This document shows, piece by piece, positions 49,343 through 61,205 of a stretch of 64,000 nt of DNA (its first letter is position 1; each line of letters begins with the position of its first letter). A model generated the notes under the pieces. It had not been told where the DNA came from. It did no database searches and saw only the letters and a program-made list of their open reading frames with translations. The translations under genes were made by a program, and so were the position numbers. The DNA comes from Amphibalanus amphitrite (Eukaryota > Arthropoda > Thecostraca > Balanomorpha > Balanidae). Location of the stretch: NCBI RefSeq assembly GCF_019059575.1, contig NW_024882188.1, positions 186,001 through 250,000 of the forward strand. Reading direction: 5' to 3'.

Positions 49343-52300
49343 TCAGCGCACTGACTCGGTTCCAGAGCCGCTCCCGCCCGCCGCCTGCTGCTGCTGCTGC
49401 TGCTGCCACTGGGCGTACTGGTGCAGTGCGCTCCACTGTTTGGGCCCCAGCAGGATGTGCGGCCGGGCCTCCTTTATTAACTCCACAGCCCGTTCCGGGG
49501 TCCAGCCGTGGCGCTGTCGGAAACCAGTCGAGTTAGTGGTAAGAACGGTTCCGATGGTATGATATCGGTGAATTTATTCAAGAAAGTGCGACTTCCTGTA
49601 TTTCGAATGTTTCGTTAACCTCCCAGGCGGTGGGGGGGCATTTTTTTGCCCCCCCCCCCTTTAGTTTTTTCGATATATCTCGAGAACCGCTGCGCCGATC
49701 GTCACCAAACTTTCAGTACCCTCCCGGGAGCAGCTAGCGCACATGGTGATCAAAATTTTTTCCAAAGGCTATGATAGGTTGGCCGCTAATGACGTCAGAG
49801 TGACGTCATTTTTGCCATTTTCGACCCAAAAAAAAGTTTCGCGGGAAGAGCTGTCAGGCCTACAGCTTTAGAGATGAAGAAAAATGTTTCAGACATAAAA
49901 GGTATGGAATTAAGAGGGCTACAAAACTGCTATTTCGGTTTTTCGAATTTTTTGGGTTTTGACCCCCAAAAATAAAAAAATAGATTTTTTGAATATAATA
50001 GCCAAAAAATCCAAAAAGTTTTTTGAATTTCGAAAAAACCGGAATATATGTGATAGCCCCTACCGCCTTCTATCTACATACCAAAATTGAGATCGATACC
50101 TCTTTTTTTGGCCAAGTTATAGCAAAAAAACTGTTCAAAATTGATGACGTCAAATTTTCAAACTCAATTTTTAGCAATTCTAGACCTCGTAGCGCAAAAC
50201 AAAGACCACCATTAGACTCCCCGTGACAAGCTGCATCGAATCGATACCCATTTTATGCAAAAATATCAACTTTGAAATTTGACCTTTTTTGACCTGACCT
50301 TGACCTGACCTCCACCAGAAAGTGACCTAAACCGTACCTGATGGTCTTATAACCAACACCATTTAGTTGGAAATGAAAAACTGGCCATAAAACATGCATC
50401 GCATAACCTTAGTAAAGCTGGGCTCATTTGGTGACCCTTGGTGACCTTTGGTGACCTGACCTGTGACCTGACCTGGTATGACCAGTGACCTCTAATAGCA
50501 ACATATGTACTAGACAACTGACGCCTTATCGCTGATTTTCGACAAAATGCGTTTTACTCGGTGTTATAGCGCTTTCCCTAGAAGCCCCGTGAACGGTGAA
50601 AAAAAATTTATCTTTGACCTGACCTGTGACGTCATCGGTGACCCCGAGGTCAATGAAATTTGGTTTCCCTCAACAAATTTGACAGGGCTATCGAACGCCG
50701 TTTGAATTTTCCGGATCCGTCCAGTAGTTTCGGAGATACGGGGGGGGCAAAAAAGTGCCCCCCCCCCCCCACCGCGCGGAAGGTGGCTGGTAGGCCCACC
50801 GCCTGCCGGGTTAACGGGCGTATGAAAGCTAGCTACTGTGGCCACACATTTGATGCTTTTCATTCTTGTTTCTAATTGAGATAAAAAGATGAATCACGTT
50901 TATACTTATAATTGGCACACTTAGCCCACAGCACGTGTCACACCCGCCCTGTGAGCCACCCGCCATTGCTGCTGTCGGAGACGGAAACTCACCTGCATGA
51001 GATAACACCCGACCAGCGTAGCGCTGCGCGTCCTGCCCGCCTTGCAGTGGACGTAGACGGTGTTACCGGCGGCCCGGTGATGGTCGATAAAGTCCACGCC
51101 CAGCCGCATCTTCTCCTGACACGGCGCCACGAAAATGTCGGTGGTGCTCAGCTGGAGAAAGTCCACGCCGTGTGCCGCCCAATCCTGTCAATAGGATGGC
51201 TCCAGGTAACAAAAGATCCACGCCGTGTACGTACCGCCTATTTCTGTCGTTGCGGCAGGGCCCACTTACACTTATACGGTCACCTGGTTTAGCTGAGATA
51301 TCTGGGTAGCTCAGTTGGTAGCACAGAATTGAACTTGTGTATCAGCTGAAAACATCGCTGATTGGCAATATGGTGATTGGTGTGGTTGTGCTTCTGACAC
51401 CTCAGAACACTCCTCTACAAAGACTTCGTTCTTAGTGAGTTCCTTTTTCCAAGCTCATTTTTATGACTCTGCCAGTTTGTTTAAAATACTTTACACACAT
51501 GTCCAGAGACTCTGAGCATGTTCTGTTTAGAGTGTACAGGTATTTGACCATCGAACTTGGAATGTTCTTCAAACACACTAAGCTCGGCGATTTCAGCCAA
51601 CTTGTATTCAATGTCCCAAAATTTGTCTATTTGGGTGGGAAACGACATCCAAATGAAATTCATTTTCCACTCTCACCACCATTTTTAAGAACAATTTTCC
51701 ACTCCCAAGTCCCAACCAAGAAAACATTGATTTTTTACCTATAGAAAGACAGTTGTGTGGATGCCCAGTTAGCATCAAACATTCTACACCCTAGAATAAA
51801 ATGCATGCTTTTTGTCATTTCTCACTCCTTTTTGATCTAATCGAATCAGCAGTTTTCCACTCTCTCCCCTCTTTTTGGTGGGTAATTTTCCCCTCTGACA
51901 CCCAAGACAAAACTCAATTTTGGGACACTGCTTGTATCGCCTTGCCTCAGTGTATTCATGCCAAAGGTAGCTGTGCATAATGATTAAGCACACACATGAG
52001 GGATTAATGAGGCACGAGCAGAATAGAGCAGGTGTTAAGCTTTGAACCCTGAACTAGAGGAAACCCCAGAAAGCACACAGTGTAAGTCCCTCCAGGCTTG
52101 GGTTACAACCCAGTGTTCATGTGCTTGTGGCTTGAGGAGACAGTGTCATGGATGTAAGAGAGCTAGACTGTGTGCTAATCTGCATTTGTTGAATTTCTGG
52201 AGCTAGTCTTATGGCGATCAGTTAATCAATGATGATGGCTCAATGATGAACAATATGAGAGAAGTTTGCAAATCACCAAAGTGGCAGTCAAATGGCAATC

Positions 52301-53526
52301 ACATAGTTCATTGGAGAATTTAGGACAGAGCAGCAACAAACCAAAGAAAAAGGCATCAAATTGTCCAGACAACTTTGGCAAGCTGCATGTTATGCGTTGT
52401 GGTAGGTATAAGCCAATGGTGGTACCTATTTCAAAATGATACTATCGATAAATAGTATCATTTTGTACTGTTGATAGACAATACCATTGACAGTTATCAG
52501 GTTTGAGACACTGGGACATAAGGTCATCATCATAATATGCTTCCATGACTACTGATCAGCAAGCACAGTTTTCTTCCCTCTTAGGAAAAAGGGTACATTA
52601 TCAGCATTAAACTTGAAACAAGGACTCATCCAGAAGTGTGCAAAATATAAGCAGAAGGGACAGCAATGGGACCTAATAATAGTCTAGCCTATCACACAAA
52701 AGCATGATAGAGAAGATATACCTTAACCTACCTCTTTCATGTTGGATAAGAACTTAAGCTCATAGTCTTCATTCATTGACACAACAGCCTTGATTTCTTC
52801 CTCTTCAACAAGCTGGAACAGAGAAGATTATAAAAACTGTTAAGTTAATAATGGCACTTCATAGTTCATTTTCCCTCCATCAATATGAACCACGTTACGT
52901 ACCTATGGTGACTACCTAGGTACTCATCCTTTGTGCTTGTCAATCCAAAAGTAGCATGTCAATCAAACCTGTCATTGGCCATTCTGGAGAAATACATTCC
53001 TTTACAATATATAACTTCTGTGAAAAAAGGCATGAGGAAACTTAGCTCATAATCTGCAGCTCCACCCAATCACCTTGTATCTCAAAGAAAACAAAAATGT
53101 CATCATTAATGGAAATTTTATCACATTTCAATTTTGTGTGAAAAGCATTTGCTTGATTCAGAAAACATCTTGCCAAAGTATGGGCATCTACCTTATGCTA
53201 TAGAGTAGGTAAGCATAAGGTTTTAAGCATAAGGTTTTATGCTTACCTAGGTACCCTATAAAATCCACCAATAAGTGGGTTACCTACTTTGTGAAGTGTG
53301 AGCTTACCTGCTTTGTCATGTGACGAAAAGGCAGAGCACCCAATATAACTGTGTCATCCACTCTGTCCCACCACCTCCTGTTTGAAAGCCTTTGCATAAA
53401 AACATTATAAGCCAAAGTGGGAATGAAGGATGCTCTGGCAAACATCTTCCAGCACACTGCACTCGGACCGACTCGAGCGCTCTCGCCGGAGGCACTGCGG
53501 CTCGCCGATGCGTTATTGGGCTCCAT
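49343..53526 (-). CDS. PTPMT1: PTPMT1, mitochondrial phosphatidylglycerophosphate phosphatase
   Basis: Four coding exons on the - strand: 53526-53308, 52812-52732, 51184-50993 and 49513-49343, all phase 0. They give 220 residues (human: about 200). The enzyme is a dual-specificity-type phosphatase of the mitochondrial inner membrane that dephosphorylates phosphatidylglycerophosphate in cardiolipin synthesis. Exon 1: [35 protein letters not shown], the family N-terminus. Exon 2: [13 protein letters not shown]. Exon 3: [16 protein letters not shown] and the P-loop [12 protein letters not shown] (C-x5-R, nucleophile Cys and Arg present). Exon 4: [22 protein letters not shown], then a C-terminal tail with seven glutamines from a CAG run and a Gly/Ser stretch. 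All junctions have GT-AG. The true start could be the internal Met of [10 protein letters not shown] at residue 28; the first Met is used here. Intron 3 is mostly a TTAA transposon. Confidence 0.95.
49619..50810. mobile_element. TTAA-flanked element with GACCT clusters in PTPMT1 intron 3
   Basis: TTAA at 49615-49618 and 50811-50814 flank terminal repeats CCTCCCAGGCGGTGGG (left) and, on the - strand at the right, CCCGGCAGGCGGTGGG. Poly-C/G tracts lie just inside each end. The interior contains ATATCTCGAGAACCGCTGCG, several TGACCTGACCTTGACCTGA-type runs and TTTCGGAGATACGG near the far end. The 1192 bp are non-coding. It makes up most of the 1479-nt intron. It resembles the 57-62 kb family in its TTAA flank, C/G tracts and GACCT runs, but its terminal sequence differs, so it is a related or parallel family. 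Confidence 0.75.
51298..51345 (+). other. tRNA-like 5' half with A box (possible SINE fragment)
   Basis: GGTAGCTCAGTTGGTAGCAC (51305-51324) is a near-perfect tRNA D-arm/A box. No B box or 3' half follows at tRNA spacing, so this is not a tRNA gene. A truncated tRNA-derived SINE within PTPMT1 intron 2 is the simplest reading. Confidence 0.4.
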
Positions 53527-56500
53527 TCACCTTGCGGTTCAGAGGTCAGACCGCCTCAGCCTGATACGCTTTGAACTAATTCAGTGATACTATTTCTGAA
53601 TGAATTGCACTGCTAGTTCAAAAACAATTCAATTTTGACCCACTTGCAACATGCAAGTACCGTTATTTTCCTCAAGTAGTGTTTTCGTAAAGTGCAGTTC
53701 ACATGCCTGGTTTCTCACTCTACAGCATGTACATTTTCCTGTTTTGAAAAATGTAAAAAAAAATACAAATCTGGAAAATGATATGCAAGTCGAACCAACT
53801 TTATGAACCCAAATATATCTGCCTTTTAATATCGGTAGAAAACTGATACAGTTACGATTTGAATGGGTAAGACTTTTGCATTAGAGGGTCACCTATGATG
53901 CGGTATAAACAGAGACTTGCGCTTTGAATGTCTTTGCTGCGCAAGTATCCCATCAGTTACGTCTTCTGCAGTAGAGACAGTACAACTAATTTTATTACGC
54001 GGGTATATGATAAGTTTATAAAAAGTAATAATTTTAATAGACCCTCTGGTACATGAGTCAGAGGAATTAGGAACTGTTAGATAAAATCTTGCGTCACCTA
54101 TCAGTTGGCTGTTTCTTCCGATATGTCGATTTACATTCAAACTGATTACCAGGGGCTCCGCCATCGGCATGGGGTCGCGGCCTGCGGGGTGCGGACCCCC
54201 AATAATTTGACTTTCGTAATGCAGCCTAATTTATAAAGACGTGCCTTTCAGGGTTGGACATCCCTCAAACGTGCACTACTGTAGAAATGCCCCTGAAAGT
54301 GACCAGCGCACACTGCACAGCGTAACGCCAATTAGGAGCCAACATATCCATCCACGATCACTCCCCGTCATGCCTGCTATGCCTAAACGCGGAACAACCG
54401 AGCATGCCTGCTTTGCCGGGAACATTGCTTTGAAGTGCATGTTGATTGCGCTCTTTATAGTACAAAGAGCGCAATATAGCCCTGAACTTCTGTTTTTAAA
54501 ACTCCAACTGCTGCAGACCCATGGTGTGTCGTTTCGGGAACTAGCGACCCGCGGCCGGGCGCCGCGAAGAGGTGCCCGCCATAGGGTTTTGGGGCTATTT
54601 TTCCACGTTTCGGTCTGAATCGTGAGAAGTACTGGTCGTAGCAAATATGTTCCCTGGTTTCTGAATTTTCAGCTCACGTGGAATGCGATAGGACAAGAGT
54701 CATTTTCTTACAGACAAAACTGTGTCCGCGTTTTTTGGTCAAAGTTAAAATGTTCAGCAGCTTTTAACACGTTGGCCGCCGCAAAACAGGGTACACCGGA
54801 GGACTTACGATTCAATATCTCCGAAGCTATCATAGATAGCAAATATGTTCCCTGGATCTATGTAGATAATACTTTAGAGAACACTTCAGGCCAAAAATTG
54901 TTTCTCGACAACTTACACCCAGCCCGCGTTTTTGGCTTAAATGCAATGCAACACGGCAGCCGACCTTTAGGGCTCAGTTAGCGAGTTTATTTTTTAGCGA
55001 GCACTTCGAGCATTTCAGCGTTCGATGAAATGACATATTTTTTCAGCGCAGTCGTTTCTTCATTTGCATCTAAACGCGGCCTATATGATAATGTGACGGT
55101 ATCGTCACACTAGAATGTATAATTCATCGTAATTTATAGAGCTAATTCTCGGCGCACGGCAGCAGCAGACGGACACCGACTGACCCACCATCTAAAGGCA
55201 GTTTGGCGAAGCAGTATCGTGAATCACAGCCGCGAGATGTCCCTAGCGTAGAACACCGTCTGTTTGACCAGTTTAAATACGTAATGTTTGCCCTCTGTCA
55301 ACCCCTCAGTCATGGGGCTGGGGTCGCGGATGAATGGGCGACCGCCCCCCGCCGCGCGGGGAGGGGGCTGCTCCCCTGACCCGAACCGCCACGGCGTGGG
55401 GACGGTCCCACACTCGCGTGCCTCACGTCGCCGCCTCACACCGGTCAATTACGCTGGTTTTGAGGAACCGCTCATTGTGGTGGTGGGTGATCCAACGCAG
55501 ACCATGCCAGAACCCCACTGAGGGGGTGTCACCCGTGTCAGCTGGCTCAGACCCATGATATCCCCTATCCCCATACCGAAAGCGACGTTCCAAAGAGCAA
55601 TATGCGTATAGTAGGTATTATTGATGTTTAATTCAAGAATGTAGGTAGGATGTAAGTACATGCATGTAAGTACATACCTAGGGGAGACCCGGGGCCGGGA
55701 GGTATGGGCCGGGGGCCCCCTGGAGGTATGGGCCATCGCAGTTTTGAAGAAGTGTTGCGTATTTTTACACATTTGATCGCGTAAACTGGTAGCAGCCATT
55801 CCGCTGTACAACCCAAGTGATTTCCAAAATTTTCCTCAGTCTTCTTTTACAATGAGCGGTGATAAAGCGTTTTTGTCCTCTTCGAGTAAAATACGGGACC
55901 TACATACCTACAGAAAATTCGTGATAAATTTGAACCAGTCTCGTTTTATGATGTCAGACCATCGGTAATATAAAGTATAAAGCATGCAAATTAAGACTGG
56001 ATAGACAATTTGAAGCTTTCTTGCAAGATTATGAGCTGAGATGCTACGCACATTCTGGCGTCCTAACCGAGAGGTTCGGTCCACCCACCCCCGTTGATCC
56101 TAAATCAATAAAATGATGCTTTCATTGAATGTCCTCTTCAATTAGTTTTATTGTCGTCGCGTAAGGTCAAAAATTTAACTACAAATTTCATTCGAACAGA
56201 AAAATATTATTTATCTTATTTCATAGAGCATGATTGAGTTTACCAAAATACATATGTGCCCACGTGACCCCCATGAAGTAAGCTGTTGGCTGCTTATGCG
56301 GTTCCTGGGCTCAAGAGAGATCAAGGTAGATACCAGTATAGCGCCTTTTGGGGCGACTAACGGAGCGAGCGAGGGGGTGAGTCTTGCACGTGCGAAATTT
56401 CGAGGGGGTACCTCCAACTGACTTGTGCACGGCACCCTACTGACCGGTTTCTAGCGATGTGCCAAATTTGAGCTCCCGTTCTCGAGATCTGGAAACGACC

Positions 56501-57258
56501 CCTGCACGTGCGCGCGTGCAGCAGCACCCCAACTCTGGCACATGGATATGCAGTGCCTAGTGGGTGCCTACCTACATGCCAACTTTCAGCGAAATCGGCC
56601 AAGTAGTTACCGAGATATTGCAACAATTACAAAACTGACACCTCTTCGTTTTGCACGTGACACGTGCATAAGGGGTCACCCACATGCATCGGGAATAGTC
56701 CAATACTTGGTAGAAGGAATGAAGCTACCCTACAAAAATTACCGCGTGTAAATCGGTCAAGTGGTTGCTGAGATATAAGCCTCGCAAAAGCGTGACCACG
56801 GCCGGCCGGCCGGCCGCTATACTCAGAAATTTCCGTTAATCTAAGGAAAGACTACGCTCGCTTCGCTCGCTCTGTAACCAGCTACGAGTATTGTTCTCAT
56901 TATCGAGAAAAGAATATGAAACATGGCACCGGCCCATACCTCCCGGGCCATGGCCCGTACCTCCGGTGTATTGATGGATCGAAAAAGTGCATGATTATGA
57001 AAGTGTATCTCGAGACAAAATAGTTGATCCCAGATGCCTAATATCAGGCACACTTTGCAGGCGAAAGGCAATTTCACGTACGCAGAGTGAAAAACCGGGT
57101 CTAGCCACTTCCCACTGGAAGAAAATTGCCTTTTCACAAAACCGGCCCATGCCTCCCTGGTCTTCCCTACATGATGTGCTTAAGTACCCCAACTATACAA
57201 CTTTGCCCTCTCAGCTCGAGGCATAACCTGTTTACTTTAAAGACATATTTTTAGTGAC
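53527..57258. other. Intergenic sequence upstream of PTPMT1, repeats but no gene
   Basis: The PTPMT1 promoter should lie just above 53526; no TATA or other clear motif was fixed. AGCAAATATGTTCCCTGG recurs at 54636 and 54838, suggesting a diverged 200-bp tandem unit. The GC-rich block 55310-55560 has no protein-like frame. GGAGGTATGGGCC-type motifs recur near 55700-55735 and 56930-56965. A CCGG-rich palindrome (GGCCGGCCGGCCGGCC) lies near 56800. Confidence 0.4.
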
Positions 57259-57262
57259 TTAA

Positions 57263-58109
57263 CACTCGCACTTATAGCGGGGTCGGACGGACCCCCCCCC
57301 CCACCCCGGTTTTTCGCGAATAATTCGCGCAAAAAGCGGCCGATCGCGACGGAACTTTCAGTACCCTCAAGTTAATCAATTTTACACATACTTTTAAATT
57401 TATTGACCCTGACCCCAATGACCGTTGACCTGTGGTCTGATTCTCGAGACCATGTTCGACCGAATTGGTGTATGTCGGCTCACATTATCCGCGCAATTTC
57501 CAGTCTTTTTGTGGTGTGGGTTTCAAGGTCACATGAAGGTCAGATCATGGTCATTGACCTTTGATGACCTTGCTTCACTTTTTCGAGTTTTACATGTTTC
57601 TTGGGTAGTTTTTGGAGCTGATTTCGAATTCCCATTTGAAGATTTATGAAGTAGTTTTGGTGCCATCGTAACATGCTACGAAGCTGTCCATCATGGTCAA
57701 CACCTGCTATGGATGGCCGGCAGGTCTCCTACTGGTTGACCTGACCTGACCTGACCCGACCTGGCCTAAATACATTAAGACATCATAGGTATGTGATCAA
57801 AACTAACATGAACTACGTGTTCAGCACCCCGCAAAATCCCTTTTCAACCTCACTTTACGAACTTCCAGCAAGTCCCGATTTTTCCGATTTTTGGGTCATT
57901 CACATTGACCTGACCTGGAAGGTCAACCAATGACATAAATAAGACCATAAAATTGGGTATCATCGGCTTACTCTCGTCGCGGGCAACACGCTCGTTTTTT
58001 TTTTCTACGAAGCTCTAGCTCCATCAGAGGCCGAACGGCAAGGAGGGTCCAACGGACCCCCCCCCCCCCCTATACGTTAGACGCTGGCAAACAAGAATGC
58101 GGGCGAAGG
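57263..58109 (-). mobile_element. GACCT-rich TTAA family, full-length copy
   Basis: TTAA at 57259-57262 and 58110-58113 flank ends CACTCGCACTTATAG (left) and GCGGGCGAAGG (right). From the left end: a poly-C tract, TTTTTCGCGAATAATTCGCG, GCGGCCGATCGCGAC, GGCCGGCAGGTCTCC, GACCTGACCTGACCTGACCC, TCTCGTCGCGGGCAACACGC and a second poly-C tract. The order is the reverse complement of the copies at 58352-60762 and 61206-62019. 847 bp, no coding capacity. Confidence 0.8.
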
Positions 58110-58698
58110 TTAAAACACAGGAGAAATATTATTACGAACGAACGGACCGCGCAAGCGAAGCAAAATCTTTTTAAGATAACGGAAAGATATCAGCATTTAC
58201 ATATACCTAACGGCCCGGCCCAGCCTGTAACGCTTTTGAGAGCCGCATATATTTCATGTCTCAGTATCCGTTGCAGTGGTTGGGCTGATCGACCTGCCAC
58301 ACTTTTTGTTGGGAAGCCTATTTCTTCTACCCCATGATTAGTAGCTCTTAACCCTCGCATGTGTGCGGCGTTTGCCAGCTTCTAATGTGTAGGGGGGGGG
58401 TCGGTTGGACCCCCCTTGCCGTTTGGCCCCTGATAGAGCTAGAGCTTCGTGAAAAAAAGAGCGTGTTGCCCGTGACGAGAGGAAGCCGATGATACCCAAT
58501 TTTAAGGTCCTAGGTCATTGGTTGACCTTCCAGGTCAGGTCAATGACCCAAAGTCGGTGATCGGGACCTGTTAGAAAGTCGTAAAGTGTGGCTGCTAAGG
58601 GTTTTTTCGGGGTGCTGATCACGAATATCGTGTTAGTTTTGATCATAGATGATGTCTTGATGCATTTAGACCAGGTCGGGTCAGGTCAGGTCAACCAG

Positions 58699-60235
58699 AT
58701 ATATGATATGATGTATTCTCGGTGATCCACACATACATCGTGGTTTTTCATACACCGCGTCGATATAAAACACACTAAAAGATCCTCAATAGGTACAGAT
58801 AAAAGCAATGGGTTAAAAGAAAAGCGAGCGAGACAAGCAGTTAAAAACTTACACGCACACATACAACACTCCCACGCAGCCGATGACGTCACTCACAGTC
58901 TATCAGATGGTTTTTGAGCACGCGCTTAAAGCCGCCGGCACCCGTCTCCCGCACTGCCCGCAGTAACTCATTGTACAGTGCAGGAGCAGAGTAGGCAAAC
59001 ATACGCTTCCCCAACTCGGTTCTGATTGATCTCGGTCTATATTGCCCTGCGCGGCGCGTGTTGTGACAGTGTTCGTGCACGCTGATGTTTTCCGCCAACG
59101 AGAGTGGTTCACCACATGTGATCACTGTACGGAATGCTGTGATGGTGCTATATTGGTAAAGCGAAGTGGCCCGTAGCCACTCCAGCGAGCGAACTGCATC
59201 ACTAACGTGGTCACGCTTGGATCGGCCTGTGACTGTTCTTGCACAGAAGTTTATGATCTTCTGGATGCGATCACGAACTTCTGAAGATGCATTTCCGTAT
59301 ACTGCCAGGCAGTAGCGGACTCGCGACAAGACCAGAGCATTGACCACATCACCATGACGTCACGAGGTAGCCAATGGCGGGCAGCTGACAGACCCAAGAG
59401 TACGCCCGTGCATGTTCCGGTCACCTGGTCTAAGTGCGGACGGAAGGTCATGTGGCGGTCCATCGTCAGCCCCAGATTACGCACCTTTGACGTTTCAGTG
59501 ATCGTTTCGCCACCAAAATTTATTTGGATGGGCGGGAGGCCCTGTAGTAGCTGCTTTGTTCCGAATGTCACCAACTGCGTTTTTGCCGCATTAATTTTCA
59601 TTTTCCGACTTGCAAACCATTTGCGAACTGTGACCAAAGTTGCCTCGAGTCGACTAATGAGTTGTGGCAAGTCCTCCTTTTTTCCACAAACGGCGATCTG
59701 GCTATCATCAGCGTACTGGACTAGCCTGACAGATGGGTCTATGTGTAAATGCATATCGTTAGAAAAAATGCTAAACAGAAGGGGACCCAACGCTGTCCCT
59801 GGTAGATTCCGGTGGGGTTGCTAGTAGTTGAGACGTGTGAATTTTGCCCTCACTGTTTACCTGTACGCGCTGACTGTGGCCTGACAAGTAGCTAGCAAAC
59901 CAAGTGGTGTCGACACCATACAGACGAAGTACAGACAGAAGCGTGCAGTGGTCGATGGTGTCAAAGCATTTGCTACAATCAAGCATAGCGATCAATACAA
60001 TTTCCCGGCGGTTCATCGCGGACAGTATATAATCGGACACGGTGATTAGCGCCGTCTGGGTGGAATGATTTCGCCGGTATGCGTGCTGCGTTGGTGAAAA
60101 AAGATCCTGCTCACTGAAATACATGTACAGCTGTTTCTGGACAACACGTTCAGTTATTTTTGACACCAGTGGTACCACCGATATCGGCCTAAACTGCGCT
60201 GGGTCGTCCAGCGCTCCACCCTTGTGTATCGGATA
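58699..60235 (-). mobile_element. 5'-truncated LINE nested in the TTAA element
   Basis: A - strand non-LTR retrotransposon of 1537 bp flanked by AACCAG (58693-58698 and 60236-60241). Its 3' end (low coordinate) finishes in an ATCATATCATATAT-type tail. The 5' end is truncated within the reverse transcriptase domain. A different family from the 24-31 kb LINE, judged by its catalytic motif context (VQYADDSQI). Confidence 0.85.
58889..60235 (-). pseudogene. LINE reverse transcriptase, truncated and frameshifted
   Basis: Reading downwards, three overlapping frames share one protein. 60178-59771 has LVSKITERVVQKQLYMYF, HAYRRNHSTQTAL and AMLDCSKCFDTIDH (first catalytic D). 59790-59251 has GPLLFSIFSNDMHLHID, the catalytic VQYADDSQI and the WFASRKMKINAAKTQ thumb. 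59347-58889 has ALVLSRVRYCLAVYGNAS and the C-terminal LINE region, ending HLIDCE. Two shifts, near 59780 and 59300, plus 5' truncation make it non-functional. Confidence 0.87.
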
Positions 60236-60766
60236 AACCAGTAGGGGTCGTGACGGGTATTCGTAGTACCTGTCATCCGCCTCTGACAGCTTCGTGACAT
60301 GTTACTAAGGCACCAAAACTACTTCGTTAATGTTCAAATGGTTGCTAAATTCGAATTCAGCTCCAAAAACTAGCCTAGAAACATGTACAGCTCGAAAAAG
60401 TGAACCGAGGTCACCATAGGTCAATGACCTGACCTGACCTTCAGGTGACCTTGACATCCACCCAAATGCATGGGAGCAACATCAGATCTCATGTTTGAGC
60501 GTTTGAGCGTTTTGAGCGTTTGTTTGAGCGCTAATGCGAGCCGACATACGCCGAATCGCGAATCCGGCAAAACACGGCCTCGAGAAATAGGTCACAGGTC
60601 AAAGTTCACTTGGGTCAGGGTCATGAAATTTTCAGAGTAGGTGTAAAATTGATCAACTCGAGGGTACAAAAAGTTTTGTCGCGATCGGCCGCTTTTTGCG
60701 CGAGTTATTCGCGAAAACCATGGGGGGTCCATCCGACCCCCCCACACACACACGTGCGAGGGTTAA

Positions 60767-61205
60767 TACATCTACATACATAGGTGATCGTCGTGGCACG
60801 CAGGGGCGGAGCTTCCTGTACAGTTGGTGGGGCGGCTGCCCCACCAACTTGCCATTTTGCCCCACCAATAAGTGTTTTGCCCCACCGACTTAAGCTGATT
60901 TACAGGACTTTGTTGCTTTTCAAATCAATCATTGAGGAGCTTTGGAATGTCGTGCTATGCAAAATGTTACATTTGCAACGACAGGAATTGATTCAGTGTT
61001 CATTTTTAATCAACTTCACAGTCGGACAGTGTAGACTGTAGGTTTGATGCCTTTTTGCCCCACCAACTTCCCCTGAAAAGCCCCACCCATGGTGGGGCGT
61101 GTCATGCGAAAGCTGTTTTGTTGAAGTAGCAGTTTTGAAAGATCTGAACCTTTCTAGTAGAGGTTTTAGCCAACGGGTCTGCAGTGCAGGGATATTTCTA
61201 TCTTG
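60767..61205. repeat. GCCCCACC-repeat segment between two TTAA-family copies
   Basis: GTTGGTGGGGCGGCTGCCCC is a small hairpin near 60824-60843, and TTTTGCCCCACCAA-type motifs recur near 60855, 60878 and 61050. GGGGCGGAGCTTCC at 60803 resembles the start of a dispersed element, but no matching end was found. Confidence 0.4.

Larger units (their letters stand above)
58352..60762 (+). mobile_element. GACCT-rich TTAA family, full-length copy split by a LINE
   Basis: TTAA at 58348-58351 and 60763-60766 flank CCCTCGCATGTGTG (left) and CACACGTGCGAGGG (right), a clear terminal inverted repeat. Without the LINE and its target duplicate it is about 868 bp, close to the 847-bp copy next door. The uninterrupted sister at 61206-62019 reads GGTCAACCAGTAGGGGTCGT straight across the LINE insertion site, confirming the insertion. 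Confidence 0.87.

Noticed and set aside
51298..51370. tRNA gene suggested by GGTAGCTCAGTTGGTAGC
   Set aside because: No T-arm/B box and no acceptor-stem partner at tRNA distance; kept only as a possible SINE fragment.
54241..54981. Two frames of about 120 residues upstream of PTPMT1
   Set aside because: Composed of repeat-like sequence with an internal direct duplication; no conserved motif.
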